The notes: generated from the letters alone by a model not told the origin. A stretch of 64,000 nt of DNA from Ancylobacter rudongensis (GCF_900100155.1 NZ_FMTP01000003.1:1-64000), one strand, 5' to 3'. Shown: positions 17,858 through 27,080, numbered from the stretch's first letter. Made by a program: numbers and translations.

Positions 17858-18777
17858 CAGGCAGCCTCCCTCGGCTTTGCGAGCACATCGGCGGCCTTGC
17901 GGCGAGCTTCGGGCACGAGGCCCTGCGGGCGCAGGATCAGCTGCAATATGATGCCGACGCCGATCAGGCCGAGCCGCAACGCCGACAATTGGACGCCGTC
18001 AATGACCGAGATGAAGTCCTTGAGGAAGCGCGTGCCTTCAAGCAGGGCCATGATCGAACCCGCGCCGACCAGGAGCCCGACATTGGAGCCGCGCCCGCCG
18101 GCGATCACCGCCATGAAGGCATAGGAGGTGACGATGGCGGAGAACTGGCTGGGGTCGATATAGGTGAGATAAAAGGCCTGCAGCGCACCCGCGAGCCCCA
18201 TGACGGCGCCGCCTATGGCGAAGGCCCGAACGCGCAGGGCGAAAACCGGCTTGCCGAGAGCCGCCGAAATAGTGGCATCATCGCGAATGGCGCGCAGCGC
18301 CCGGCCGAACGGCGCCCTCGTCCATCCCTCCAGGGCAACGAACACCACTGCCAGCACGCCAATGGCGAAGATGACGAACACGATGTCGCCGCCGAACTGC
18401 TCCGTGAGGCTGGCGAAAGGGCGCTGGATATTGGCGATGCCGAGGGCGCCATTGGTCAACCAGCCCTCATTGAGGATGACGAGGCGCACCGCCTCGCCGA
18501 AGCCGATGGTGATGATGGCAAGGTAATTTTCCTCAAGGCGGATCGAGAGCAGCGCCAGTCCTGCACTGAGCGCGGCAGCGATAAGGGCAGCGAGGATCAT
18601 GGCCGGGAGCCAGCCGATGGACGGAGCCGTCAGAGCAGTGGTGTAGGCGCCGATCGCGACGAAGCCGACCACGCCGAAATTGACCAGACCGGCGAGGCCC
18701 CATTGCAGATTGAGCGCAAGGCCGATCAGCGCGGCAATGATGACGAGAATGGCGATCGTAATGAGATAGGGGATCAT
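17857..18777 (-). CDS. Liv-type ABC transporter permease (LivM-like)
   Basis: A 306-residue inner-membrane permease with about eight hydrophobic helices. LivM-like landmarks are LALNLQWGLAGLVNFGVVGFVAIGAYTTAL near the N-terminus, EENYLAIITIGFGEAVRL, the EAA-like loop GRALRAIRDDATISAALGKP and FMAVIAGGRGSNVGLLVGA. It pairs with the LivH-like protein encoded upstream, whose stop it overlaps by four bases. Substrate as for the binding protein. Confidence 0.88.
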   Translation of the reverse strand: MIPYLITIAILVIIAALIGLALNLQWGLAGLVNFGVVGFVAIGAYTTALTAPSIGWLPAMILAALIAAALSAGLALLSIRLEENYLAIITIGFGEAVRLVILNEGWLTNGALGIANIQRPFASLTEQFGGDIVFVIFAIGVLAVVFVALEGWTRAPFGRALRAIRDDATISAALGKPVFALRVRAFAIGGAVMGLAGALQAFYLTYIDPSQFSAIVTSYAFMAVIAGGRGSNVGLLVGAGSIMALLEGTRFLKDFISVIDGVQLSALRLGLIGVGIILQLILRPQGLVPEARRKAADVLAKPREAA

Positions 18778-19637
18778 TTTCGCACCGCCTTGGCACTCAA
18801 CAGGCCGTTCGACCGGAACAGCAGCAGGACGAGGATGACCGTGAAGCTTACGATCTGCCGGTAATTGGTGGGGATGATGAGGGCGGACATCTCTTCCGCT
18901 AGGCCGATGACCAGTGCACCCACGACGGCGCCCACGGGTGAGCCCAGCCCGCCCAGTATGGCCGCCGCGAAGATGGGGATCTGATAGTTCCAGCCGATCT
19001 GCGGGTCGATTGAACGGTCAAGGCCTGCCAGGACACCCGCAAGGCCGATGAGCGCCCCGACGAGAGCCCAGGTCAGGCGCGCGATCAACCTCCGGTCGAC
19101 GCCGCGCGTCGCGGCGAGCGAGGGATTGTCCGCAACGGCGCGCATGGCCCGGCCAAGGGGAGAATGGCGCAGCAGCAGGTGGACCAGAACCAGGCAGACG
19201 CACACGGTCAGGGCCGTGGTGATCTGCTCCTGATTGATGCGCAGGCCCTCCCAGCGCATCGGCCGGGAGATCGGCACATCGAAGCTGCGGCTGGCATTGC
19301 CGAGGAAGAAGCGGCAGATGTTCTCAAGGACGAGCGACAGCCCCATGGACGCGACCAGGAGCGAGATCGAGTCGCGGTTCTTCAGGCGCTCGAACACCAG
19401 CTGGTCGGACAGTATGCCCGTCAGCGCAACGGTGGTGGCCGCAACGGCCGCCGACGCCGGCAGGGAAAGCCCCAATTGGGTATTGGCGACCCAGGCGGCA
19501 TAGGCGCCCAGGGTCAGCATCGCCCCCACCGCGAAATTGGCAAATTTCAGCACGCCGAACACGAGCGTCAGCGCCAGGGCGGGAAGTGCCAGCAGAAGTC
19601 CGGTGACAAGGCCATTGAGGAAAAGCTGCGCGACCAT
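18774..19637 (-). CDS. Liv-type ABC transporter permease (LivH-like)
   Basis: A 287-residue permease starting at the ATG two bases past the LivF stop. It opens with QLFLNGLVTGLLLALPALAL and the family signature VFGVLKFANFAVGAMLTLGAY. The cytoplasmic coupling loop reads GRAMRAVADNPSLAATRGVD and the last helices include AILGGLGSPVGAVVGALVIGL. Length and topology match LivH. Four-base overlap with LivM. Confidence 0.88.
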   Translation of the reverse strand: MVAQLFLNGLVTGLLLALPALALTLVFGVLKFANFAVGAMLTLGAYAAWVANTQLGLSLPASAAVAATTVALTGILSDQLVFERLKNRDSISLLVASMGLSLVLENICRFFLGNASRSFDVPISRPMRWEGLRINQEQITTALTVCVCLVLVHLLLRHSPLGRAMRAVADNPSLAATRGVDRRLIARLTWALVGALIGLAGVLAGLDRSIDPQIGWNYQIPIFAAAILGGLGSPVGAVVGALVIGLAEEMSALIIPTNYRQIVSFTVILVLLLFRSNGLLSAKAVRK

Positions 19638-19638
19638 G

Positions 19639-20376
19639 TCAGACGACCTTCGCGAAGAAAAGCTCGCCGAGATCGGCGGCACGGAGATCGGCGGCACGGG
19701 CGCGCAGGCTCAACTGCCCGGCGACAAGCACGACGGCCTCGTCGGCGATGCGCAAGGCCGCAGTTACGTTCTGCTCGACCAGCAGCACAGTGACGCCAGC
19801 CTCGCGGACACGCAGTACGGCCTCCATGGTCTGGTCGACGATCTTGGGCGAGAGGCCCGCCGACGGTTCGTCGAGCAGCAGGACTTCCGGATTGGCCAGC
19901 AGCGCGCTGGCAAAGGCGAGCATTTGGCGCTGGCCGCCGGATAGGTCCCCGGCTCGGGCGCGAAAGCGTCCCGCCAGTTCGGGAAACAGCGCCAGCACCC
20001 GCTCGCGCTGTTCCGGCCCCACTCCGGCGCGACCGCGCAGGAACTCGGTGGCGAGCTTGAAATTCTCGCCGATCGTCAGGTTGGCAAAGACGTTCGCTTC
20101 CTGCGGGACATAGGCGAGGCCGGCGGAGACGCGGCTGGCGGGCGCCTCGTGGGTCACGTCATGGCCTGTCACCCTCACCGAGCCGCCCCGGACATCGAGC
20201 AGGCCGGCGAGGGTCTTCACGAAGCTCGACTTGCCCGAGCCGTTCGGACCGATGACCGCGAGGATGGTCTCGGGGTCCTGACGCAGGTCAATGCCGCGCA
20301 CAATGTCGCCACCCCGACCATAACCAGCGCGCAGACCTTCGATCGCCAAGGCTGGAATGCTATTCCCCTCGGTCAT
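19639..20376 (-). CDS. Liv-type ABC transporter ATPase (LivF-like)
   Basis: A 245-residue ATPase with Walker A GPNGSGKSS, signature LSGGQRQMLAFASALL, Walker B EVLLLDEPSAGLSP and switch His in the LLVEQN region typical of LivF (VEQNV rather than VEHDM). It overlaps the LivG gene by four bases. With LivG, LivH and LivM it makes a complete importer. Confidence 0.9.
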   Translation of the reverse strand: MTEGNSIPALAIEGLRAGYGRGGDIVRGIDLRQDPETILAVIGPNGSGKSSFVKTLAGLLDVRGGSVRVTGHDVTHEAPASRVSAGLAYVPQEANVFANLTIGENFKLATEFLRGRAGVGPEQRERVLALFPELAGRFRARAGDLSGGQRQMLAFASALLANPEVLLLDEPSAGLSPKIVDQTMEAVLRVREAGVTVLLVEQNVTAALRIADEAVVLVAGQLSLRARAADLRAADLGELFFAKVV

Positions 20377-21191
20377 GCGGCTGCTCCGAGATAGGCTTCG
20401 ACGACGCGCGGATCCCGCGAAATCTGCTCAAAAGAGCCGGAAACCAGCAGCCGGCCTTCGGCCATCACATGGACGTGGTCGCAAAGCTCCCCGATCAGAT
20501 GCATGTCGTGTTCGACGATGCCGAAGGTGACGCCTTCCGCTCTCAGTTCACGCACCAGCCGGATCATTTCGAGCTTGAGCGGTGGCGATACGCCCGCTCC
20601 GGGCTCGTCAAGAAGAATGAGCTGGGGTTCGAGCAGCAGGGCCCGGGCTATATCGAGGAGCTTCTTCTGTCCGCCGGACAGGCCAGAGGAGGGCTGATCA
20701 GCCAGATGCCAGAGCCCGATGCGCTCCAGCAGGGCACGGGCGCGCACGGCATTGGCGTGTTCCTCGGCCCACCATTTGCGCCGCCCGAACAGGGCCGCGC
20801 CGACGCCCTCGCCCGACTGATGGCGCGGCGCCAGCAGCAGGTTCTCGAAGACAGTGAGGCTGCCGAGTTCACGCACGATCTGGAAGGTGCGGGCCATGCC
20901 CATTTCGGCGAAGCGATGGACGGGCAGCGACGTGATGTCGGCACCCGACAGGTGGACCGTGCCGCTATCGGGCCGGACCAGCCCGGTCATGACGTTGAGC
21001 AGTGTCGTCTTGCCCGCGCCATTGGGCCCGATCAGGCCGGTGATGCCTCCGGTGGCGATCGAGAGTGTGCAGGCATCGAGCGCAACGAGACCGCCATAGC
21101 GTTTCGTGACCGTGCAGACCTCGAGGAAGGCGGGGCGCTTATCCACCGCGCCGCCCCTTCGCAAGCCGTCCAGTGCACAAACCGTGCGCAT
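20373..21191 (-). CDS. Liv-type ABC transporter ATPase (LivG-like)
   Basis: A 272-residue ATPase and the first gene of the liv-monooxygenase operon. It shows Walker A GPNGAGKTT, the LivG insertion MARTFQIVRELGSLTVFENLLLA in pieces, signature LSGGQKKLLDIARALL, Walker B LILLDEPGAGVSP and the LivG-type switch VEHDMHLI. An AAAGG ribosome binding site precedes the ATG. Transcription probably starts in the AT-rich gap shared with the divergent LysR gene. Confidence 0.88.
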   Translation of the reverse strand: MRTVCALDGLRRGGAVDKRPAFLEVCTVTKRYGGLVALDACTLSIATGGITGLIGPNGAGKTTLLNVMTGLVRPDSGTVHLSGADITSLPVHRFAEMGMARTFQIVRELGSLTVFENLLLAPRHQSGEGVGAALFGRRKWWAEEHANAVRARALLERIGLWHLADQPSSGLSGGQKKLLDIARALLLEPQLILLDEPGAGVSPPLKLEMIRLVRELRAEGVTFGIVEHDMHLIGELCDHVHVMAEGRLLVSGSFEQISRDPRVVEAYLGAAA

Positions 21192-21320
21192 TCGATGCCT
21201 TTATGACGTGCATTAGCCCATCTTATGTTCAGTATTTTTACGTATGTCAGTGTATATGTGAAGCCTTAGCACCTACAAATTTATAATGTTTTGGTTGAAT
21301 ATAAGTGATATTTATTATTG
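21192..21320. promoter_or_regulatory. Divergent livG-lysR promoter region
   Basis: The gap is strongly AT-rich compared with its surroundings and lies between two divergent start codons, the usual site for LysR control. ATAA-N7-TTAT at 21301-21315 is a possible LysR-type half-palindrome directly before the regulator start. I cannot assign -35/-10 boxes with certainty. Confidence 0.5.
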
Positions 21321-22226
21321 ATGATCCGGACGCTCGAAATCGTTTTGCTGCGAACCTTCGTTCTCATGGTCGAAGAGCGAAGTGTGACGCGCGTTGCTGA
21401 GAAATTGGGCCGCACGCAGCCCGCTATCAGCCTCCAAATACGTCGACTGGAGGATGCGGCGCGCCGCCCCCTGTTCGAGAGCAGCCTGCGCCAGCTACGG
21501 CTGACCCCATATGGGGAAATGCTTCTTCCCTATGCGCGGGCTGTGCTCCGCATGCATGACGAGGCGCAGGCCAAACTCGCCTCCGATGAGATCGAGGGCC
21601 GCGTGACGTTGGCCTGCCCGGATTTGTATGCCGCGTTCCTGCTTCCGGCGACGCTGGCGAGTTTTCGCGCGGCCTATCCTCGCGTCGAGGTGTCGGTCCG
21701 CTGCAACCTGACCCGGCAGATCGCCGCCGACATGGACAGCGGCCTTGTCGATGTGGCCATCGTCACGCGCATGCCGGGCGTCCTACCGAAATCCGCCCAC
21801 GCCACCCATCTTCGCGAGGAGGCCCTGGTCTGGCTCGGCGCCGAAGGGGGGGACGCGCATCGGCGCGAACCTATTCCCCTGGCCTTGCTGCCTGAAGGCA
21901 ATCTGTATCGTGATCTGGCGCTGATGGAACTCAACGAGACGGGAATCAAGTGGCGCGTCGCCTGTGTCTCGGAGAGCATTGCGGGGCTACAGGCCATGGC
22001 GCTGGCGGATGCGGCGATCATCGTCCTGGCCGAATCCGTCTACGCCCGCGGCCTCGTCAATCTTCCCGAGAATTGCGGCCTGCCGGCCCTTCCGCCGGTG
22101 GACCTCATGCTCTGGCGTCGACGAGAGGGGCTTTCCGAGGCTGCAGCGCATTTTGCCAGCCACATAGAAGGTCACATATGCAGAGAGCGCGCCTCCCCCG
22201 TGGCCTTCGCACCAACAGAGGGCTGA
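21321..22226 (+). CDS. LysR-family transcriptional regulator
   Basis: A protein of about 301 residues with an N-terminal winged HTH (LLRTFVLMVEERSVTRVAEKL, then GRTQPAISLQIRRLEDA) and a substrate-binding domain (VTLACPDLYAAFLLPATLASF onward). The ATG at 21321 is preferred over an in-frame TTG three bases earlier. Divergent position next to livG makes it the likely activator of the liv-AhpD-monooxygenase operon, with the transported substrate or a product as co-inducer. Confidence 0.87.
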   Translation: MIRTLEIVLLRTFVLMVEERSVTRVAEKLGRTQPAISLQIRRLEDAARRPLFESSLRQLRLTPYGEMLLPYARAVLRMHDEAQAKLASDEIEGRVTLACPDLYAAFLLPATLASFRAAYPRVEVSVRCNLTRQIAADMDSGLVDVAIVTRMPGVLPKSAHATHLREEALVWLGAEGGDAHRREPIPLALLPEGNLYRDLALMELNETGIKWRVACVSESIAGLQAMALADAAIIVLAESVYARGLVNLPENCGLPALPPVDLMLWRRREGLSEAAAHFASHIEGHICRERASPVAFAPTEG

Positions 22227-22398
22227 CACGGTGCGCGAAGCGCGCGCGGTTCCGCATCAAAACCAGCCTTCGGATTTCGCCCAACGCAACCAATCCGCCT
22301 CAACGACATAACAATTACTTCGTGAAGCGGCGGGCATCTGTGTTCCTTCCCAGCACACCACCGATCTGGCATGGGGCCATGCCGGGAGTTGTCTCAAC

Positions 22399-22875
22399 CG
22401 AAAACAGGTGTTTTGCGGCAGTCGCCTCAAGCCCCCGGGTGAGCCCTCGTGACCCCTTTTGGACCTGACCGATAATCCCTGCCGCATTGGCCAAGTGGCC
22501 AACAACGGCAAGTGATGGTTTGACGGCGGCTTGGCTTCCTGATGAGGGAGTGGGCTGGTACGCGATCGGCCACCTCGGCAACGACGCGCCGCGAGCAAGC
22601 GGCCAAGCGCCCTGCGGGCCGAAGGGCTCAACGGCTCAGCTGCGGCGCACGCCGAAATGGTCCCCTTCGAACTGCACCTCACCCATGCCACGGGCGTCGG
22701 CCACGCGGTCAGGACATCCCGTGAGCCGCCCCCCATCACTCTTTGCCTCCCCCGAGCGGCCTCTCATGAGCGTCCGCTTTGCGCCGCCATCTCAGTCATT
22801 GCCTCTAGCAGCGGCACAGGCCCAAAAGCGGTATTAAGCGAGGTAGGGCACGTCGGCACCTCTGTGCCAGAAAGG
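22399..22875 (-). repeat. Dispersed repeat, copy C (about 477 bp)
   Basis: A full-length copy of the repeat at 13591-14067, in opposite orientation, with the same order of conserved blocks. One end lies about 20 bases from the left end of the IS3-family element. In integrase reading direction the order is integrase N-part, IS, repeat C, whereas at the left of the window it is repeat A, integrase C-part. This supports a rearrangement through the repeats. Confidence 0.8.
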
Positions 22876-22961
22876 ATCATTGGCTTCAGCGCCGGTGACG
22901 TTGCCCCTCCTGGCTAATCCAGCTTGAAGTTCGTTCTGGCCCATTGAAAGGACCAGAGCAC

Positions 22962-23228
22962 ATGAGGCGCAGCCGCTTCACCGAGGAGCAGATGATCGGG
23001 ATCCTGAAGGAGCACGAGGCCGGGGTGCCGGTCTCGGACCTGTGCCGGAAGCACGGGGTCAGCGACGCCAGCATCTACAAGTGGAAGGCCCGTTTCGGCG
23101 GGATGGACATATCGGAGGCCAAGCGGCTGCGGGCGCTCGAGGATGAGAACGCCAAGCTGAAGCGCATGCTCGCCGACGCCATGTTGGACAACGTCGCGCT
23201 GAAGGATCTGCTGGGAAAGAAGTGGTGA
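22962..23228 (+). CDS. IS3-family transposase OrfA
   Basis: An 88-residue HTH protein: [39 protein letters not shown] and a leucine-zipper-like region [17 protein letters not shown]. It binds the IS ends and helps make the OrfAB transposase. The ATG at 22962 is chosen because family proteins start with this segment. It overlaps orfB by seven bases in a frame that would need a -1 shift. Confidence 0.9.
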   Translation: MRRSRFTEEQMIGILKEHEAGVPVSDLCRKHGVSDASIYKWKARFGGMDISEAKRLRALEDENAKLKRMLADAMLDNVALKDLLGKKW

Positions 23229-24151
23229 CGTCCGCTGCCGAGCGCAGGGCTGTCGCCCACCTCATGGATGCCCATGGGATGAGCGAACGGCGGGCGTGTA
23301 AAGCCACCGGCTTCTGCCGTATGACCATGAGATACAAAGCCAGGCGCGGGAGTGACGCCTCGCTGCGGGAGCGGATGAAAGCCATCGCCCAGGAACGGCG
23401 GCGGTTCGGGTATCGCCGTCTCCACGTCCTGCTGCGGCGGGAGGGCTTCCGGGTCAACCACAAGCGGCTGTTCCGGCTCTACCGTGAGGAACGGCTGATG
23501 GTCCGCCGGCGGGGCGGTCGCAAGCGAGCGATCGGGACACGGGCGCCGATGATGATCCCGATGCGACCGAACGAGCGCTGGTCGCTCGACTTCGTTGCCG
23601 ACCAGATGACCGACGGCCGCCGCTTCCGGATGCTGGCCATCGTGGACGATTGCACCCGCGAATGCCTGGCGCTGGTAGCGGACACGTCGCTATCCGGGGT
23701 GAGGGTCGCTCGCGAACTCGACAGGCTTCTGGCAGAGCGCGGGCGGCCGAAGATGATCGTGAGCGATAATGGCAGCGAGTTCACCTCCAATGCCATTCTG
23801 GCCTGGACTGACGCGGCGAGGGTCGAGTGGCACTACATCGCACCCGGCAAGCCGATGCAGAATGGCTTCATCGAGAGCTTCAACGGCCGCCTGCGGGACG
23901 AACTGCTGAACGAAACGCTGTTCTCCAGCCTGTCCCAGGCCAGAGCCGCTCTCGCCCGGTGGCAGCTCGACTACAACACCGCCCGGCCGCACTCCAAGAT
24001 CGGATGGCAGACGCCAAGCGCCTTCGCCTCAACGTTCCACCTGCGGCGGGATCCGACGCTCCGCGCCATGAATGGTGCCGCGTCCGCCCCCGCCGCTCCG
24101 CACGCCCGAGAGGGCAAATCCAACCGCCAGAACGAACTAACAGCTGGATAG
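23222..24151 (+). CDS. IS3-family transposase OrfB (DDE integrase core)
   Basis: A 309-residue catalytic subunit. An HTH_21-like region ([16 protein letters not shown]) is followed by an rve core with Asp123 (WSLDFV), Asp182 (SDNGSE) and Glu218 (FIESFNGR); the D-35-E spacing is canonical, so it looks active. It may be made by -1 frameshifting from orfA near GGGAAAGAAG or from its own GTG. Confidence 0.92.
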   Translation: MVTSAAERRAVAHLMDAHGMSERRACKATGFCRMTMRYKARRGSDASLRERMKAIAQERRRFGYRRLHVLLRREGFRVNHKRLFRLYREERLMVRRRGGRKRAIGTRAPMMIPMRPNERWSLDFVADQMTDGRRFRMLAIVDDCTRECLALVADTSLSGVRVARELDRLLAERGRPKMIVSDNGSEFTSNAILAWTDAARVEWHYIAPGKPMQNGFIESFNGRLRDELLNETLFSSLSQARAALARWQLDYNTARPHSKIGWQTPSAFASTFHLRRDPTLRAMNGAASAPAAPHAREGKSNRQNELTAG

Positions 24152-24170
24152 AAGTTGGGGGCAACGTCAC

Positions 24171-25221
24171 GCGGGTAGTTCGTTACTTCGGCCGTCCAAT
24201 CGCGAAAACTGGAGCGAAAGCCGTGCACCGTCACGGTGCTACCAAGGCGCCTCAGGATCATCGCGAGCGCCATATTGGAAAGGGGTGCATCGGATTTCCG
24301 CCCCGGAAAAACGTAGTCGCTTGTGACATCGAACCTGCGCGCATCGGCAAGGATCTCCAACGCCCGGGCACTCAGAGGTACGCGGTGTGGCTTCCCTGCC
24401 TTCATTCTCACGGCGGGAATTGTCCAAACGCGCTGATCGCGGTCGATTTCACTCCACCGTGCCCCCAACGTCTCGCCGGTGCGGGTGGCCGTGAGAATAA
24501 GGAACTCGAACGCCAGCTTCGCGAAGGGGCTCGAATCAGCCTTTCTCAATTGCAGAATGAACTCGGGCAGCTTGGCATAGGGCAATGCCTCGTGATGGCG
24601 AACCTGCTGCGTCTGCTTCGGCAAGCCCTTTGCAACACCTCGCACCGGGTTCTCGCCGTCACGATGACCCGCCGCACGCGCCCAGTCCAACACGGCGCCA
24701 ATGCGCTGCCGCACTCTCCGGGCCGTTTCTGGTTTGCTGAGCCATATAGGGGTTAAAACGCGCAGAATGTCGGGCGTGTCGACCTGCGCTATCGGGACAT
24801 TACCGATGTCAGGAAAGACATATTGCTGAAGCGTCGAAAGCCATTGAGCGGCATGCTTCGCATTCTTCCAGCTGGCCCGGTGCGCCTCATGCACGTCTAC
24901 CGCAGCTTCCTCAAAGGTCAGCGGCTTCTGGACCGCCTGTTCCTTCTGTCGCTGGGCGAGTGGGTCGCCGCCCGATCGGGCCAGCTTCCGATATGCCAGA
25001 GCCTGCTCGCGGGCCTCGCTCAGACTGACTAACGCCGCCCCACCTAAGCCGATGTCCCGCCGCCTGCCTTGGACAACAGTCCGCAAAAGCCAGCGCTTCG
25101 CGCCGGTGGGATCGACAACAAGATAGAGGCCGTTACCATCAGCATAGCGACCGGGCTCTTTGAGCTGCCGCACTTGCACGGCGGTGAGGACTTTCTCGCG
25201 ATGACGACCGCGCTGCTTCAT
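24171..25221 (-). pseudogene. P4-type tyrosine integrase, N-terminal part, interrupted by IS
   Basis: About 350 codons of a genomic-island integrase. It has the DUF4102-type N-terminus (LTAVQVRQLKEPGRYADGNG, then LYLVVDPTGAKRWLLR), a core-binding domain, and catalytic residues around RTGETLGARWSEI and HGFRSSFRDW. It stops at TNYPR, where the IS begins. The nucleophile Tyr is missing, so it should be inactive. The missing C-terminal segment resembles the fragment at 518-652. Start uncertain (25221 or 25227). Confidence 0.85.
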
Positions 25222-25235
25222 CAGCATACAACCCA

Positions 25236-25253
25236 CATTTCACCCCACATATT
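25236..25253 (+). repeat. Att-like direct repeat, left copy
   Basis: CATTTCACCCCACATATT matches 47147-47164 at 17 of 18 bases in the same orientation. It lies just upstream of the integrase start. Together the two copies flank the 22-kb catabolic island. It could be an attachment site or a conserved integrase promoter element. Confidence 0.45.
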
Positions 25254-25711
25254 GATCGGGCTGGCGCGGGATTGCAATGGACAATTCCGAACAATCGGCT
25301 GTAACTAAGCCATTAATAGTGCTAAGCTTATCGCACGATGGTGGACGGCTCTGGATTTCACGCCGGCTGACGCTCCCTCCGCCATTGACCGCCGATTTCG
25401 CTCTGTTGCTCGCTGTTCGAACATATGGCGTCTCGATATCTGAATCCGCGCGCCGTACGAGTTCACCCTGCTGTGCAGCACCGCCTGCATGACGGCAGTG
25501 AGTGGAACATGGCAGGCTCGGTCGCCTCCAACCTAATCCCACGCCGCTGCCGACTGCGACCATGGACGGCCTCTTACCTCCTCGATCACGCAGCCATTGG
25601 CCGGAAAGGTGGCATGCGCCTCATCATGCTTGGAAGAAAACCGGCACGGCCGCCTCCGAGGAAGCGCGGCCAATTCCGGTAAGCCCGTGGGCGCAGCGCT
25701 CGACAGAGAAT
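25254..25711. other. Non-coding stretch between integrase and ABC transporter
   Basis: No gene, tRNA or terminator is evident. Open frames are short with no recognisable motifs. No tRNA with a CCA or T-loop (GGTTCGAAT-like) was found, so the usual integrase target is not visible here. Confidence 0.5.
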
Positions 25712-26383
25712 CTACAGCCGCATGCGGGCGAGATAGCCCCGCTCGTAGAAGGAGACGATCCGCGTCACCGAGAAGGCGATGATGAAATAGATCAATGCTG
25801 TCGCCGTGAGAATCTCGATCGGCCGGGCGGTCGCATCGGCAATCATCTGGCCCTGATACATCAGGTCCGCCATGCCGACAGCGGAGACCAGCGCGCTTTC
25901 CTTGAACAGTGTCACACAATTGGACAGCAGCGTAGGGACGGCGCGCAGCACCGTCTGGGGCAGCATTACATAAGGCACGCTCACCCGCGCCGGCAGGCCG
26001 AGGGCGATGCAGGCATCGCGCTGCTCGGTGCCGATGGATTTCAGCGCCGCGCGGAAGCTCTCGCTGGAAATGGCCCCCATGTAGAGCGACAATGTAAGCA
26101 CGGTGGAGAACACGTTGCCGAGTTCCATCCCGAGAAGGGCCGGTAGGCAGAAGAAGAACCAGAACAGTTGGATCAATACAGGCGTGCCGCGGAAGATCTC
26201 CACATAGGTCGTGGCGATCACCTTCAGCACCGGATGGCCGGCCTGGCGCACCACACTTACGAGGAAGCCTATGGCGAGGCCGAAAGCGAGGCCGAAGGCG
26301 GTGAAATACAGCGTGTTGCCGAGCCCGATGGACAGCGCAAGGCGATAGTCCCAGAGGAAGTCGAGGGCGGCGGAGATGTTCAT
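25712..26383 (-). CDS. Polar amino acid ABC transporter permease
   Basis: A 223-residue HisM/GlnP-type permease. It has a hydrophobic N-terminus (LSIGLGNTLYFTAFGLAFGL), IEIFRGTPVLIQLFWFFF, the EAA loop ESFRAALKSIGTEQRDACIALGL in part, and VPTLLSNCVTLFKESALVSAVG. It is one of two permease subunits encoded side by side, last in a minus-strand unit with its partner, an ATPase and a binding protein. Probable role: import of the compound degraded by the enzymes of the island. Confidence 0.9.
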   Translation of the reverse strand: MNISAALDFLWDYRLALSIGLGNTLYFTAFGLAFGLAIGFLVSVVRQAGHPVLKVIATTYVEIFRGTPVLIQLFWFFFCLPALLGMELGNVFSTVLTLSLYMGAISSESFRAALKSIGTEQRDACIALGLPARVSVPYVMLPQTVLRAVPTLLSNCVTLFKESALVSAVGMADLMYQGQMIADATARPIEILTATALIYFIIAFSVTRIVSFYERGYLARMRL

Positions 26384-26396
26384 GTCGTCCTTCTCC

Positions 26397-27068
26397 TCAG
26401 GCCAGGCGCGAGCGCAGGCGCCGCTCGAACAGGCCCACGGCCTGCGAGAGAGGGACGGAGAGCGCGAAGTAGATGAAGGCGACCGTGGTGTAGATCTCGA
26501 TCGGGCGATAGGTCTGGGTTGCTAGCGTCTTGCCCTCATACATGAGGTCGGCAATGGCAACGATCGCAACCAGCGAGGTCTGCTGCAGCAGGCCGATGGT
26601 GTTGGTAAGCAGCACAGGGATCGCCATCAGCACCGCCTGAGGCAGAATCACGAACAGTGTCTTCTTCAGCGGCGAAAGCCCGAGCGCCGTGCAGGCGTCG
26701 TAATGCGAGGCGGGAATGGACTGGATGGCGGCGCGGTAGGCCTCGGCGTTGAAGGCCGTGATGTTCATGCCCAACGCCAGGATGGCCATGTAGAAGGGAT
26801 CGAAGAAAACGCCGAAGAAATACGGCACGCAGTAGAAGATCCAGATGATCTGCACGAGCGCGGGGGTACAGCGAAACAGCTCGATGAAGCCGATCGCCAC
26901 CCAGCGCAGCGGCGCGATGCGGCTCATCACCATCTGGCAGACCAGAAAGCCGCCGATGAGGCCGATGACGGCGCAGATTGCGGTGAGCTGCAGCGTGACC
27001 GCAAGCCCCGCCATTAGCGGGTCCCAGTTCGCCGTGATGACCGAGAAGTCCCAGGTATAACGACCCAT
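26397..27068 (-). CDS. Polar amino acid ABC transporter permease
   Basis: A 223-residue permease, partner of the preceding one. Landmarks: GLAVTLQLTAICAVIGLIGG, IELFRCTPALVQIIWIFYCV, EAYRAAIQSIPASHYDACTA and the LLTNTIGLLQQTSLVAIVAIADL helix. The ATG at 27068 is preferred because GGAG lies eight bases upstream; a GTG at 27077 would overlap that site. It is 12 bases from the ATPase gene. Confidence 0.88.
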   Translation of the reverse strand: MGRYTWDFSVITANWDPLMAGLAVTLQLTAICAVIGLIGGFLVCQMVMSRIAPLRWVAIGFIELFRCTPALVQIIWIFYCVPYFFGVFFDPFYMAILALGMNITAFNAEAYRAAIQSIPASHYDACTALGLSPLKKTLFVILPQAVLMAIPVLLTNTIGLLQQTSLVAIVAIADLMYEGKTLATQTYRPIEIYTTVAFIYFALSVPLSQAVGLFERRLRSRLA

Positions 27069-27080
27069 CGTCTCCACTCC

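Larger units (their letters stand above)
22896..24169 (+). mobile_element. IS3-family insertion sequence (IS407-like)
   Basis: About 1.27 kb with two overlapping frames (orfA, orfB). The ends form imperfect inverted repeats: TGACGTTGCCCC at 22896 matches the reverse complement of the right end at 24169, and further in, ATCCAGCT and AGTTCGTTCTGG recur on both sides. I find no matching 3-4 base target duplication (left flank CCGG, right flank CGCG), suggesting that one flank was changed after insertion. It interrupts the integrase gene on the minus strand. Confidence 0.82.
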
